Positions 10,884 to 20,489 of a DNA stretch of 64,000 bases are shown piece after piece. The DNA is from Tribonema minus (lineage: Eukaryota > Sar > Xanthophyceae > Tribonematales > Tribonemataceae): assembly GCA_017506865.1 (NCBI GenBank), contig JAFCMP010000301.1, positions 974,084-1,038,083 of the forward strand, read 5' to 3'. Made by a program: the position numbers and the translations under genes. Below the pieces are notes generated by a model. The model was given only the letters and a program-made list of their open reading frames with translations, was not told where the DNA came from and ran no database searches. The stretch's first letter is position 1; each line of letters begins with the position of its first letter.

Positions 10884-13800
10884 ATGCAGCAACTGCCTCA
10901 TCTGTCCCAGCAGTGCCCCATCAGCTGTGCCATGCACACCCAGTACGTCGCCAGCACAGGAGGTGTTGTAAAGAAGAGGTCCGCAGACAGCAGCGTTGCT
11001 GGCATGGGGCTGCTGGCAGCTCGCCAGGTCGCCAATGGTCTCTCAGCGTTTGTGGCGGCAACGGCACCTCACCTAGAGGCTGCCGCCAGCTCTACAGCAA
11101 CCATATTCAGCTGGCTTGCAAAATATGACGCGGAATTGCTGCAGCACTTGGGACTGCCAGGGGTACCTGAGGGGGTTGCTGGGATGTCGGTGGAGGCCGT
11201 GGCTGAGGCGGCGAGGCTCTTGAGGTTCAATGCGTCAAGCGCTGGAGGTGAGCTGGAACGCACAAGTGACTGTAACAGTTACACTCTGTGAACACTTGGC
11301 GAAGTTGGCATCACAGGCATGCTACCCGTGGGTGTTGTTAACCGGTGGCACGCTGGAGACACTTGTGCAGCGGGCGTGATGGTTCGTCTGTGCTGGCAGA
11401 CTGAGTGTATAGCAGTGCAGGCATCTTATCGTAACTTGTCGCAGAACTGAAGCACATCATGTCCAACTGATCTTTTGCAGTGGGCTTCAACTGGACCAGG
11501 TGCAAGTGTGCAGTTGAGTCTGCACACATGCCAGCAATGCTGCTCTTGGAACAACATCGCAAGCACTTGAAGTTGACCGTGCCTTCTGCTGAACTGGCTT
11601 GCACTTGAACTTGAAGTTCAACTGCGATCCGCTTCGCTCGTGTTATGTAGCAGTCGCATTTGAAGTTGAGGTTTGAGTGTCCTCTCACGATCGGTTCGGC
11701 GGCAGCAGCAGTGGAGGCGCTGACTTCTCTCCGTTTAATAGTCAGCAGACTCACACGATCGTTGCACGTATGCCACCAACTTGCTGTGGCAGTCGGGGAC
11801 TTTGAGGCTTGACTGCGTTCCTGGTTGCGACCTCTGGTGCGTCACCTCTCAGTCGACAGGCTGCCGCCGCTGCTGCTGCTGGGGCGCGCGCGGCTCCTGG
11901 CGCTGACACGGTGCGCTGCCGCTGCCTCTGCCGCTTTTTGCGCCACTGCTGCGACAGGCCTCGAGTCGACGTGGTGTGAGGGCGCCATCATTGCCCCAGA
12001 ACACCTGGACAAACTGCGCAGCAGCATCGTGCCGGAGGTCGCCAAGACAGTGGAGGGGCTGCGCAACCTGCAGCTGGACCACGCGTTGAAGGAGCACGGC
12101 GGGTACACTCTGTCCCTGCCTGACGGGCGGGGCGGGGGGGGCAGAGTGCTCGCGACGGCAACGACGTACAATGCCGTCATGGCCGCCGCGAACGCCGGGC
12201 TGGGGGAGGGTGTCTTCGCCAGCCACCACGCCAAACGCCGGGGTGAGTCACCTGGCGTTCGCAGTGGCGTACGCAGGCGCAGCATCTGCGCCGATCCACT
12301 GCGCGCCCGTGCCCCTCTACATTGAAGTTGAAGTTAGTGTGTGCGTGCGTACGTGCTCTGCAGTGCAAGCGTGGTCGGTGGTGTGCATGCGCAGGTGCAG
12401 GGTGATGGCGGCGGCGGCGGCGCTCAAGCACAGGGTTAACGGCCAAGCGCAAGGCAGGGCGCAGTGGCGTCAAGTTGAAGTTGTGTGTAGTTGGGGGATT
12501 GCATCTGAGCTGTCTGGCACGCATCACTCACGCGTACGCAGGCGCAGCATCTGCGCCGTGATCACTGACAGGTCGCACTTGAGGTTTGTGTACCAGGTGC
12601 GCAGCATCTCTTTGTGTATGTAGGAGTTGAAGTTGGAGTTAGGTGGCCCTTATATCTCGATCTGCACCTTGCTCAGCGCTGTTGCGCGCCATCTGCAGCA
12701 GCGCTCAACACGCGCTGTCGCCAGGCGTATGCTGTGGCAGTCGGGGACTTTGAGGCTTGACTGCGTTCCTGGTTGCGACCTCTGGTGCGTCACCTCTCAG
12801 TCGACAGGCTGCCGCCGCTGCTGCTGCTGGGGCGCGCGCGGCTCCTGGCGCTGACACGGTGCGCTGCCGCTGCCTCTGCCGCTTTTTGCGCCACTGCTGC
12901 GACAGGCCTCGAGTCGACGTGGTGTGAGGGCGCCATCATCGCCCCAGAACACCTGGACAAACTGCGCAGCAGCATCGTGCCGGAGGTCGCCAAGACAGTG
13001 GAGGGGCTGCGCAACCTGCAGCTGGACCACGCGCTGAAGGAGCACGGCGGGTACACTCTGTCCCTGCCTGACGGGCGGGGCGGGGGGGGCAGAGTGCTCG
13101 CGACGGCAACGGCGTACAATGCCGTCATGGCCGCCGCGAACGCCGGGCTGGGGGAGGGTGTCTTCGCCAGCCACCACGCCAAACGCCGGGGTGAGTCACC
13201 TGGCGTTCGCAGTGGCGTACGCAGGCGCAGCATCTGCGCCGATCCACTGCGCGCCCGTCCCCCTCTACATTGAAGTTGAAGTTAGTGTGTGCGTGCGTAC
13301 GTGCTCTGCAGTGCAAGCGTGGTCGGTGGTGTGCATGCGCAGGTGCAGGGTGATGGCGGCAGCGGCGGCGCTCAGGCACAGGGTTAACGGCCAAGCGCAA
13401 GGCAGGGCGCAGTGGCGTCAAGTTGAAGTTGTGTGTAGTTGGGGGATTGCATCTGAGCTGTCTGGCACGCATCACTCACCATGGGCTGCGCTCAACTTTG
13501 CTCACCCCACACTCGCACCCTTGCTCTGTGGGCGCAGTGAACACCTGGTATGAGGAGCTGCCGGACGGCAGCAAGGTCAAGCACACCGAGGGCGGGCTTC
13601 TGTCAAAGGTGAAGTGTGGCAGCGGCAAAGTGGCAGATTGCATTTGTAGCATTGTGGCATTGCGTTCATGCACATGGTGTATTTGCAAGCTTGGTGGCGG
13701 ATCAAGTTGAAGTTTACACAGTGAAGGTTTTGGTGCTAGCCTTACAAGGAACTCACTTATTGCAAGTACTTCAAGTTGACATGCCTCTTGCTGACGACTG

Positions 13801-16709
13801 GACACACAGCGTAAAAACTAAGTGCAGCAGCTGGTGCATGCACGCGCACGTGAACTGCTTGAAGCCATGGCACGCGTTTCACATGGTCGGCTTGCTGAGC
13901 AGCTGCAGCAGCAGCAGCGGCGCTCAACATGTGTAGGTGCTCATGTCCCAGCTCGGGCTCTTGGTGCCTGATACCAGCCATTTGAAGCGTGCGCAGAGAC
14001 GAGTCTGCGCATGGAACCAAAGTGACTGGCTGAAGTTCACGTACTGAGTTTCTTGTGGCAAGAGTTTTATCATGCTGTGATTATCAGACTATTACCATGT
14101 CACCAGCTAAGGGTTATCATTAGCCTAAGGGTTGGCTAGCTCGCACGCACAGGGTTAACGGCCAAGCGCAAGGCAGGGCGCAGTGGCGTCAAGTTAAAGT
14201 TGTGTGCAGTTGGGGGATTGCATCTGAGCTGTCTGGCACGCATCACTCACCATGGGCTGCGCTCAACTTTGCTCACCCCACACTCGCACCCTTGCTCTGT
14301 GGGCGCAGTGAACATCTGGTATGAGGAGCTGCCGGACGGCAGCAAGGTCAAGCACACCGAGGGCGGGGCTTCTGTCAAAGGTGAGGTGTGGCAGCGGCAA
14401 AGTGGCAGATTGCATTTGTAGCATTGTGGCATCGCGTTCATGCACATGGTGTATTTGCAAGCTTGGTAGCGGATCAAGTTGAAGTTTACACAGTGAAGGT
14501 TTTGGTGCTAGCATTACAAGGAACTCACTTATTGCAAGTACTTCAAGTTGACATGCCTCTTGCTGACGACTGGGCACACAGCGTACAAACTAAGTGCAGC
14601 AGCTGGTGCATGCGCGCGCACGTGAACTGCTTGAAGCCATGGCACGCGTTTCACATGGTCGGCTTGCTGAGCAGCTGCAGCAGCAGCAGCGGCGCTCAAC
14701 ATGTGTAGGTGCTCATGTCCCAGCTCGGGCTCTTGGTGCCTGATACCAGCCATTTGAAGCGTGCGCAGAGACGAGTCTGCGCATGGAACCAAAGTGACTG
14801 GCTGAAGTTGACGTACTGAGTTTCTTGTGGCATGTGTTTTATCATGCTGTGATTATCAGACCATTACCATGTCACCAGCTAAGGGTTATCATTAGCCTAA
14901 GGGTTGGCTAGCTCGCACGCACAGGGTTAACGGCCAAGCGCAAGGCAGGGCGCAGTGGCGTCAAGTTGAAGTTGTGTGTAGTTGGGGGATTGCATCTGAG
15001 CTGTCTGGCACGCATCACTCACCATGGGTTGCGCTCAACTTTGCTCACCCCACACTCGCACCCTTGCTCTGTGGGCGCAGTGAACATCTGGTATGAGGAG
15101 CTGCCGGACGGCAGCAAGGTCAAGCACACCGAGGGCGGGGCTTCTGTCAAAGGTGAGGTGTGGCAGCGGCAAAGTGGCAGATTGCATTTGTAGCATTGTG
15201 GCATTGCGTTCATGCACATGGTGTATTTGCAAGCTTGGTAGCGGATCAAGTTGAAGTTTACACAGTGAAGGTTTTGGTGCTAGCATTACATGGAACTCAC
15301 TTATTGCAAGTACTTCAAGTTGACATGCCTCTTGCTGACGACTGGGCACACAGCGTACAAACTATGTGCAGCAGCTGGTGCATGCACGCGCACGTGAACT
15401 GCTTGAAGCCATGGCACGCGTTTCACATGGTCGGCTTGCTGAGCAGCTGCAGCAGCAGCAGCGGCACTCAACATGTGTAGGTGCTCATGTCCCAGCTCGG
15501 GCTCTTGGTGCCTGATACCAGCCATTTGAAGCGTGCGCAGAGACGAGTCTGCGCATGGAACCAAAGTGACTGGCTGAAGTTCACGTACTGAGTTTCTTGT
15601 GGCAAGTGTTTTATCATGCTGTGATTATCAGACCATTACCATGTCACCAGCTAAGGCTTATCATTAGCCTAAGGGTTGGCTAACCCCCAAGCCCTGACCC
15701 ATCATGGAGGTAACACACGTGCGCCTGCACCCATGCTGATGCCACTTTCCGACTTGTCCAGGCAAGGCTGGCGTACAAGTTCAAGGGGTGCAGCGAGGAC
15801 CTCGAGCTGTGGGCCACAACCCACCGCCTGAAGGGGGGGGGGGGTCCCTTCATCTGTATGCAGAAGAAAAAGCTGGTTCAAGTGGCGCTGGATTTCCACC
15901 TCTGCAGCACCTCGGGGGTGCAGCACATGACGAAGCCTCGGTTGTTGGGGATGTCGAGGGCCTCCGAGAAGCACTTTGAGGAGTTTGGCGGCGGTGGCAG
16001 CGTCAGCGGCAGCGGCGGCAGCAGCAGCAGCAGCGGCGTCAGCGGCAGCAGCAGCGGCGGATCGCCATCACACGCCGAGCACTGCTGCGAATTGACTGAG
16101 GACGGCCACCATGATGCGGAGTGCCACGTCGGCGATGGCGGCGGCGGCGGCGGCAGCGGCGGCGGCACCGGCAGCGGCGGCGGCAGCGGCGGCGGCAGCG
16201 GCAGCAGCATCGGCGGCAGCAGCAGCAGCAGCGGCGGCGGCAGCGGCGGCGACGCCGCGGGCATGCTGCTGGTGGAGATGCAGCAGCTGAATGAGGCGCC
16301 GGAGCAGCGGCAGCGCGACGCGCACACGCAGCGCCAGCGCCAGCTGCTCGACTTCATGCAGCAGCAGCAGCAGCAGAGGCTAAGCGTGGGCAGCAGCGGC
16401 ATGTCGCCAGCCTCGATGGCGCTGGCGGCAGCAGCGCCGGCGCCGGCGGCAGCAGCGGCGTCGCCGGCGCTGCTGCCGCCTGCGCCGCCCATGGAGGCGG
16501 CGGTGGCGAAGCCGGCGGCGGCGCAGCAGGCGAACACGGACATCGCGCGGCGCGCGGAGGCGCTGCAGCACTACATTGCCAGGTTTGCGCGGCTGCGTGA
16601 GTTGCGCAACGACATGGCGCGCGAGGGCCTGACGGATGCGCACTACGAGGTTGTGTATGTGGAGGCGCAGCTGCGCTCCGTGCGGCTGAAGATCTGCGAG
16701 CGCTCGTGA
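10884..16709 (+). CDS. Unknown multi-exon protein with Gly/Ser/Ala-rich C-terminus
   Basis: Reconstructed exons: 10,884-11,247; 11,958-12,242; 12,906-13,190; 13,538-13,608; 15,762-16,709. Phases agree at every join and total 651 codons with the stop. The first exon has a helical Ala/Leu region (STATIFSWLAKYDAELLQHL). The duplicated exon encodes ESTWCEGAIIAPEHLDKLRS...; the short exon encodes WYEELPDGSKVKHTEGG; the last begins ARLAYKFKGCSEDLELWATT, passes through a 12-G run in frame, continues QKKKLVQVALDFH, then a Gly/Ser-rich linker, a Gln/Ala-rich segment, and a helical end with RRAEALQHYIARFARLRELR before TGA. No family is recognised. Two extra copies of the short exon (14,309-14,380 and 15,081-15,152) would shift the frame and are probably skipped. 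The start codon and any upstream exons are uncertain. Confidence 0.55.
11782..13478 (+). repeat. Tandem duplication of an exon (about 948-bp spacing, 2 copies)
   Basis: 11,782-12,530 and 12,730-13,478 are near-identical copies carrying a 285-bp exon with phase-1 ends on both sides, so either or both can be included without changing frame. The two exons differ at three positions: two silent changes and one Thr-to-Ala in the TYNAVMAA segment. Flanking intron sequence, including acceptor and donor, is duplicated too. About 200 bp of unrelated sequence separates the copies. Confidence 0.85.
13378..15690 (+). repeat. Tandem triplication of a short exon and introns (about 772-bp unit)
   Basis: Three units start at about 13,379, 14,150 and 14,922 with more than 95% identity. 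Each holds a 71-72 bp exon between CGCAG and GTGA. The first exon copy (13,538-13,608) has GGGCGGGC and ends in phase 0, matching the phase-0 last exon. The second and third (14,309-14,380; 15,081-15,152) have GGGCGGGGC, one extra G, and end in phase 1. Each unit also holds the 3' acceptor region of the next intron and the GTTAACGGCCAAGCGCAAGG word. The start of the unit is also present in the upstream duplication (12,431), so the two tandem events overlap. Confidence 0.85.
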
Positions 16710-17760
16710 GGCGGCGGAGCACGAGTTAGAGTCTTTCAAAGATCTCATCCTTTGGGTCCTTAGGAGGGTCAATAGACATGTATCTGTGTTATCAGTTACC
16801 TGAAGCTGCAGGCATGACAAAGCGTACATGCACATTTTTCCATCCATGTCTAGCGCACTCTTGCTTGTAGAAGTACACAAAGCGGTCCAGCTTCACTCCA
16901 TGTCACTCGTGTACACAACAATTGCTCATCAATGACTCGTCAACAGTTGAAGTTTTCTGCCCAACGTGAGAGGGCTTGCCATCAAGCAGCTGAGTCACAG
17001 GTCAAGCGCATCATGGCCTCCACTGCCTCAATCAAGTCATGACTGCTGAACCAGGCCAGCAGATCAGAGCACATCAATGCATGAACGAAGTCAGCATGTC
17101 AGTGTGTTCAAGCACCTCAGCCAATTCAGCACCTCAAGCGTCACATACTACAGTATTGTATCTACGCCTCGGGCAAGTCAAGCATATCTGCAGTTCAGTC
17201 GCACATCAGGCGCATCAGTCAGGTCAGCATCAGTCAGGTCAGGTCACTGCTTGGCGTGACTCTGACTCAATGACTTGCATACATAGATCGGATCGTCAGG
17301 ACAAATAGAGCAGTCGGGCGTAGAGCGTCGGCGAAAAATGGGGGGGTCAACAGCAGATCCCGGTTGTGGCTGCCCCCGTATTCTCAAATGAACATTTCAA
17401 TGTATTCAGAGTTTCATCATAGGATATGCTGGCGCTGGAGCACTGTTCTCTTGGTGTCGGAGACTCGTCAGCCTGAGTCCGAGTGGTGAGTAAGAGTGAG
17501 TGAGTAAGCAGGTGAGAAAGCACGAGTGACCGTTACAACTAAGTGACTGTTGCAACGACAAGGCATTATGGTATACGTGTGAGGCGATGCCACAGGGATC
17601 GTGTGCGAAAAAAACTCATCGCACATTGAACCTGGCATCAACACCTTGCAGGGCATGTACAGACAAGACGCAACATCATCATTGCCAGAAATGCAGCAAC
17701 GGTCTCTGTCGCCTAAGCCCCTTCAGCAACCCACAAAGTAGTGAACAACCAAGTACACAG
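16710..17760. other. Intergenic; no supported gene
   Basis: No coding or RNA signal is recognised. There is a CAGTCAGGTCAG-type simple stretch near 17,216-17,245 and short ACTCA/GAGTGAG repeats near 17,470-17,520. Confidence 0.4.
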
Positions 17761-17792
17761 ACCCGGCCTCCCTTGGGCCTTTATAAATACAA
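17761..17792 (+). mobile_element. 32-bp 3' terminus of family-B retrotransposon
   Basis: These 32 bases are the exact reverse complement of 8283-8314, the terminal part of the family-B element, in the orientation expected for a plus-strand insertion truncated to almost nothing. It lies 8 bp upstream of the MITE that starts at 17,801. Confidence 0.55.
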
Positions 17793-17800
17793 TTCCACAA

Positions 17801-18302
17801 GTACCGTATTATCTATAGTTAAGCCCATGGGGCGAGTTTTTTATGAGTTGCCGAGCCCCCACAAAATGACGCCCCACCCTTATTTTTGGCTCATAAAAAT
17901 GTGCCCCCCCCCCCCCCCGTTTCACACATGCATACGCAGCATGTATCCTCTGCGCACGTGTATTCTGCGCATTCAGTGACTCATGTTACATCACCACATT
18001 GTGTGTGCGCATGCATATGCGCTGTCAGCAACGTGCAGAGCAGACAGAAAGACAGCCAACAATGTAGACAAACTCACCACGAGGCTCCCAGAAGGAGCAG
18101 CTGGCTTTTCGGAAGTTGAACCGGTTTCAGGAACGGCGTAGAAGCATGCTGGCACCGTATGATGGTGATAGATGAGCTCAAATGGCTCAAACATAAATGC
18201 ACCCCACCCTTTTTTCCTCCATATATGAATGGCGCCCCACCCCCGTTTTTTCGCTCTCATAAAAAACTCGCCCCATGGGCTTAATTATAGATAATACGGT
18301 AC
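17801..18302. mobile_element. MITE with 47-bp terminal inverted repeats
   Basis: 17,801-17,847 and 18,256-18,302 are reverse complements at 46 of 47 positions. The ends read GTACCGTATTATC...GATAATACGGTAC; if the element starts at CCGTATT it is flanked by TA on both sides, as expected for Tc1/mariner-like insertions. The interior continues with weaker inverted similarity (ACGCCCCACCC and CATAAAxATG words) and a C run at about 17,906-17,920. No transposase is encoded. Confidence 0.8.
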
Positions 18303-19001
18303 ACAGAACAGACATGTGTGAAAGCTGAGGACGCCAGTAGTGAGTGACTTGATTTGCGAGCACATTCATCAACTAAAAGTGTCGTGCACGGAGCGCACGG
18401 ATACAAATTTCGACAGCTGTCAACCCCAAGGCACAGACAGCATCCTTCAGCACGTCGGCAGTCCCACACAACAAGTTACCTTGACTCGTGAGTCATTTTT
18501 CGAGTAATCTACCATCTCACTGTCTCTGCAGATCTGTCCTTCTTGGAGGTGCAGCGATTGCAAGAGGGACTGACGGTGTGGAGCAAGTGTGCTCTGAAAT
18601 GGCGATCTCATTGTAAATCTAGAATTCGCTACACTGCAACACAAAAATGATTACATCTGATGCCTGCGATTAAGTATGGACGTCATATGGCAGTATGTGA
18701 AAGAGATGGCTTTATGCTGGCTGATCTTTGTAAAGCACCACTATACTTTGGTGGTGTACTACTTGCCACCGATGATGCCTGCGATGCCTTACCATCAGAT
18801 GGTACGGCACTTGCGCGTGTGACGCCGTGTGCACATCGTAAACATTGTGAGCACATCTGATCATGTTTGGTGTCCGGTAGCTCCACTAAACTGGTATTAC
18901 CGCACTATGTACACGCACAAATAAAAAGTACAGTGACAGCCTGCACGAGATGCGGATAGGTATGTAGCTGTAGCATGTAGCACCATGGCGTAGCAGAGAT
19001 C
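18303..19001. other. 5' flank / possible 5' UTR of retrotransposon
   Basis: No gene is seen. 18,482-18,507 repeats the TTGACTCGTGAGTC...TTTTTCGAG word found at 2529-2554. The boundary of the downstream retrotransposon cannot be set without a second full-length copy; the 5' UTR probably lies in the last few hundred bases. Confidence 0.35.
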
Positions 19002-20489
19002 ATGAAAAGGATATCATGGCGGCGGCGGGAGGCCCGTATTGCCAGCTCTGGATCAGCGCAGAAATGCAAGGAATCCGATCTAGCGTGCGCACAAGCGCAG
19101 GATATTAGCACCAGTGCTGCAGATGGCAATGGCGCTTGTCAACAGGACGATGGCACGAGTGGCAGCAGCAGAGCAACTGGAGACGGACGCGCAGCGCACA
19201 AAAGCAAGAGGGTACAGAATGACGGTTGGTCAATTTCCGATCAAACAGGCGAAGGGGAGCACACGGGCGGGCAAAGTGCAGTCAAGCGCTCTAGAACAGG
19301 TCATAACAGTCTGGAACAGCAACGTCTGATGCTAGACGACGAAGCTGGAGGTGGAGGCAGTGCGGACCCGGAGTACAAGTGCAACTTATGCGACCTCGTG
19401 GTGAAGAAGGGCATGTCGCTGCTCTCGTTACAGCAGAGGTTAAACGCCCACATCGCGGCGAAGCACCAGCGCAAACACCACAGTGGGACAGCAACAACGT
19501 TCCTGGAGCGCTCCGACCTCAGCACCTCGCACTTGCAAACCATCTACACCGAGTGTGCCTTGTGCAAAAACCTGTTTCATGCCAACAAGACATTCAGAGT
19601 GGACAGCAGCGATGCCAGCGCGGGCAAGCACTGCCGCAACTGCAGGCCTATCACTTCACCCGCTGCAGTGGCGGCAACATTGTCAACAACAGCATCAGCA
19701 GCACCGCTAGCACCTGATGCATCGACGGCAACAGCTACCACGTCGCTGCCACAGCAGCAACCGGCGTGCACACCCATCGGCAACCCCTACGCAAAGGGGC
19801 CAGCGCACGCGCAGCAGGCACCTGCTGCTCAGGCTGGTGGCAGCAGCTCCTCCGGCAGCTCAAAGAGGCCGGAACGCGGGGGCAGCAGTGCTACACGAGG
19901 GGGTCGGGGTCGCAGTGGAGGGCGCGGACGTGGCAATGGAGGACGCGTTCGCAGCGGCAGCAATGATGCAGACATCAGCAGTAGCAGAGCGACTAGCGGC
20001 AGCAGAACCGGAGGCGGCAGCAGCAGCGGTGCCGGCGGCGGCAGTGCAGCCGGTACTAAGGACAGCGGCGCTGGCAACGGCCGCAGCAGTGATGCCAGCA
20101 GCCGCAGCGGCGGTGCTAGCAACAGCGGCAGTGGCGCGCGAACTCAAAACGGCCGCGGTGGCCGTGGCAGCGGTCGCAGCAGCGACAGCGGCGGACGAGG
20201 CTGTGGTCGTGGCGGCCGCGGCGGCGGCGGAGGGGGCCCCAGAGCGGCAGGTGCGGCGACAGCAGCGGCAGCGCCAGGCCCTGCAGGCGCAGCAGGTGGG
20301 GCAGGTGGGCTTTTCACGTGGACCATCTCAACCCCCGCAGTCGCAGCAGTGCTTGACAGCATCAGCCTCGATGAGCTGTGCAAGCTGCAGTTCGCGACAA
20401 CTAGAAGCCTTGCTAGACCACGCAATCGTCGCTATGTGGGAGCTGCACTGGAGAACGCAGCAACACATCTGTTGGCACACACACAATGA
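19002..20489 (+). CDS. Retrotransposon ORF1: zinc-finger, RGG-rich protein
   Basis: 495 codons from ATG. Residues about 127-160 contain CNLC...LNAHIAAKH, a C2H2-type finger, and about 186-215 hold a second Cys cluster (CALC...HCRNC). A 130-residue Gly/Arg/Ser-rich region follows (about 285-430; RGGRGRSGGRGRGNGGR-type repeats), then a short hydrophobic C-terminus. Nucleic-acid-binding ORF1 proteins with zinc fingers and basic tails are typical partners of non-LTR reverse transcriptases, acting in the RNA particle. The stop codon overlaps the ORF2 start (ATGA at 20,486-20,489), which points to coupled termination-reinitiation. No disabling change was found. Confidence 0.75.
   Translation: MKRISWRRREARIASSGSAQKCKESDLACAQAQDISTSAADGNGACQQDDGTSGSSRATGDGRAAHKSKRVQNDGWSISDQTGEGEHTGGQSAVKRSRTGHNSLEQQRLMLDDEAGGGGSADPEYKCNLCDLVVKKGMSLLSLQQRLNAHIAAKHQRKHHSGTATTFLERSDLSTSHLQTIYTECALCKNLFHANKTFRVDSSDASAGKHCRNCRPITSPAAVAATLSTTASAAPLAPDASTATATTSLPQQQPACTPIGNPYAKGPAHAQQAPAAQAGGSSSSGSSKRPERGGSSATRGGRGRSGGRGRGNGGRVRSGSNDADISSSRATSGSRTGGGSSSGAGGGSAAGTKDSGAGNGRSSDASSRSGGASNSGSGARTQNGRGGRGSGRSSDSGGRGCGRGGRGGGGGGPRAAGAATAAAAPGPAGAAGGAGGLFTWTISTPAVAAVLDSISLDELCKLQFATTRSLARPRNRRYVGAALENAATHLLAHTQ

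Noticed and set aside
14309..15152. Including all three short-exon copies in the CDS of the 10.9-16.7 kb gene
   Set aside because: The second and third copies have an extra G and change the phase, so the last exon would be read out of frame.
15878..16543. Long minus-strand Leu/Pro-rich frame
   Set aside because: It is the antisense of the Gly/Ser-rich last exon of the plus-strand gene; it has no independent start context or domain.
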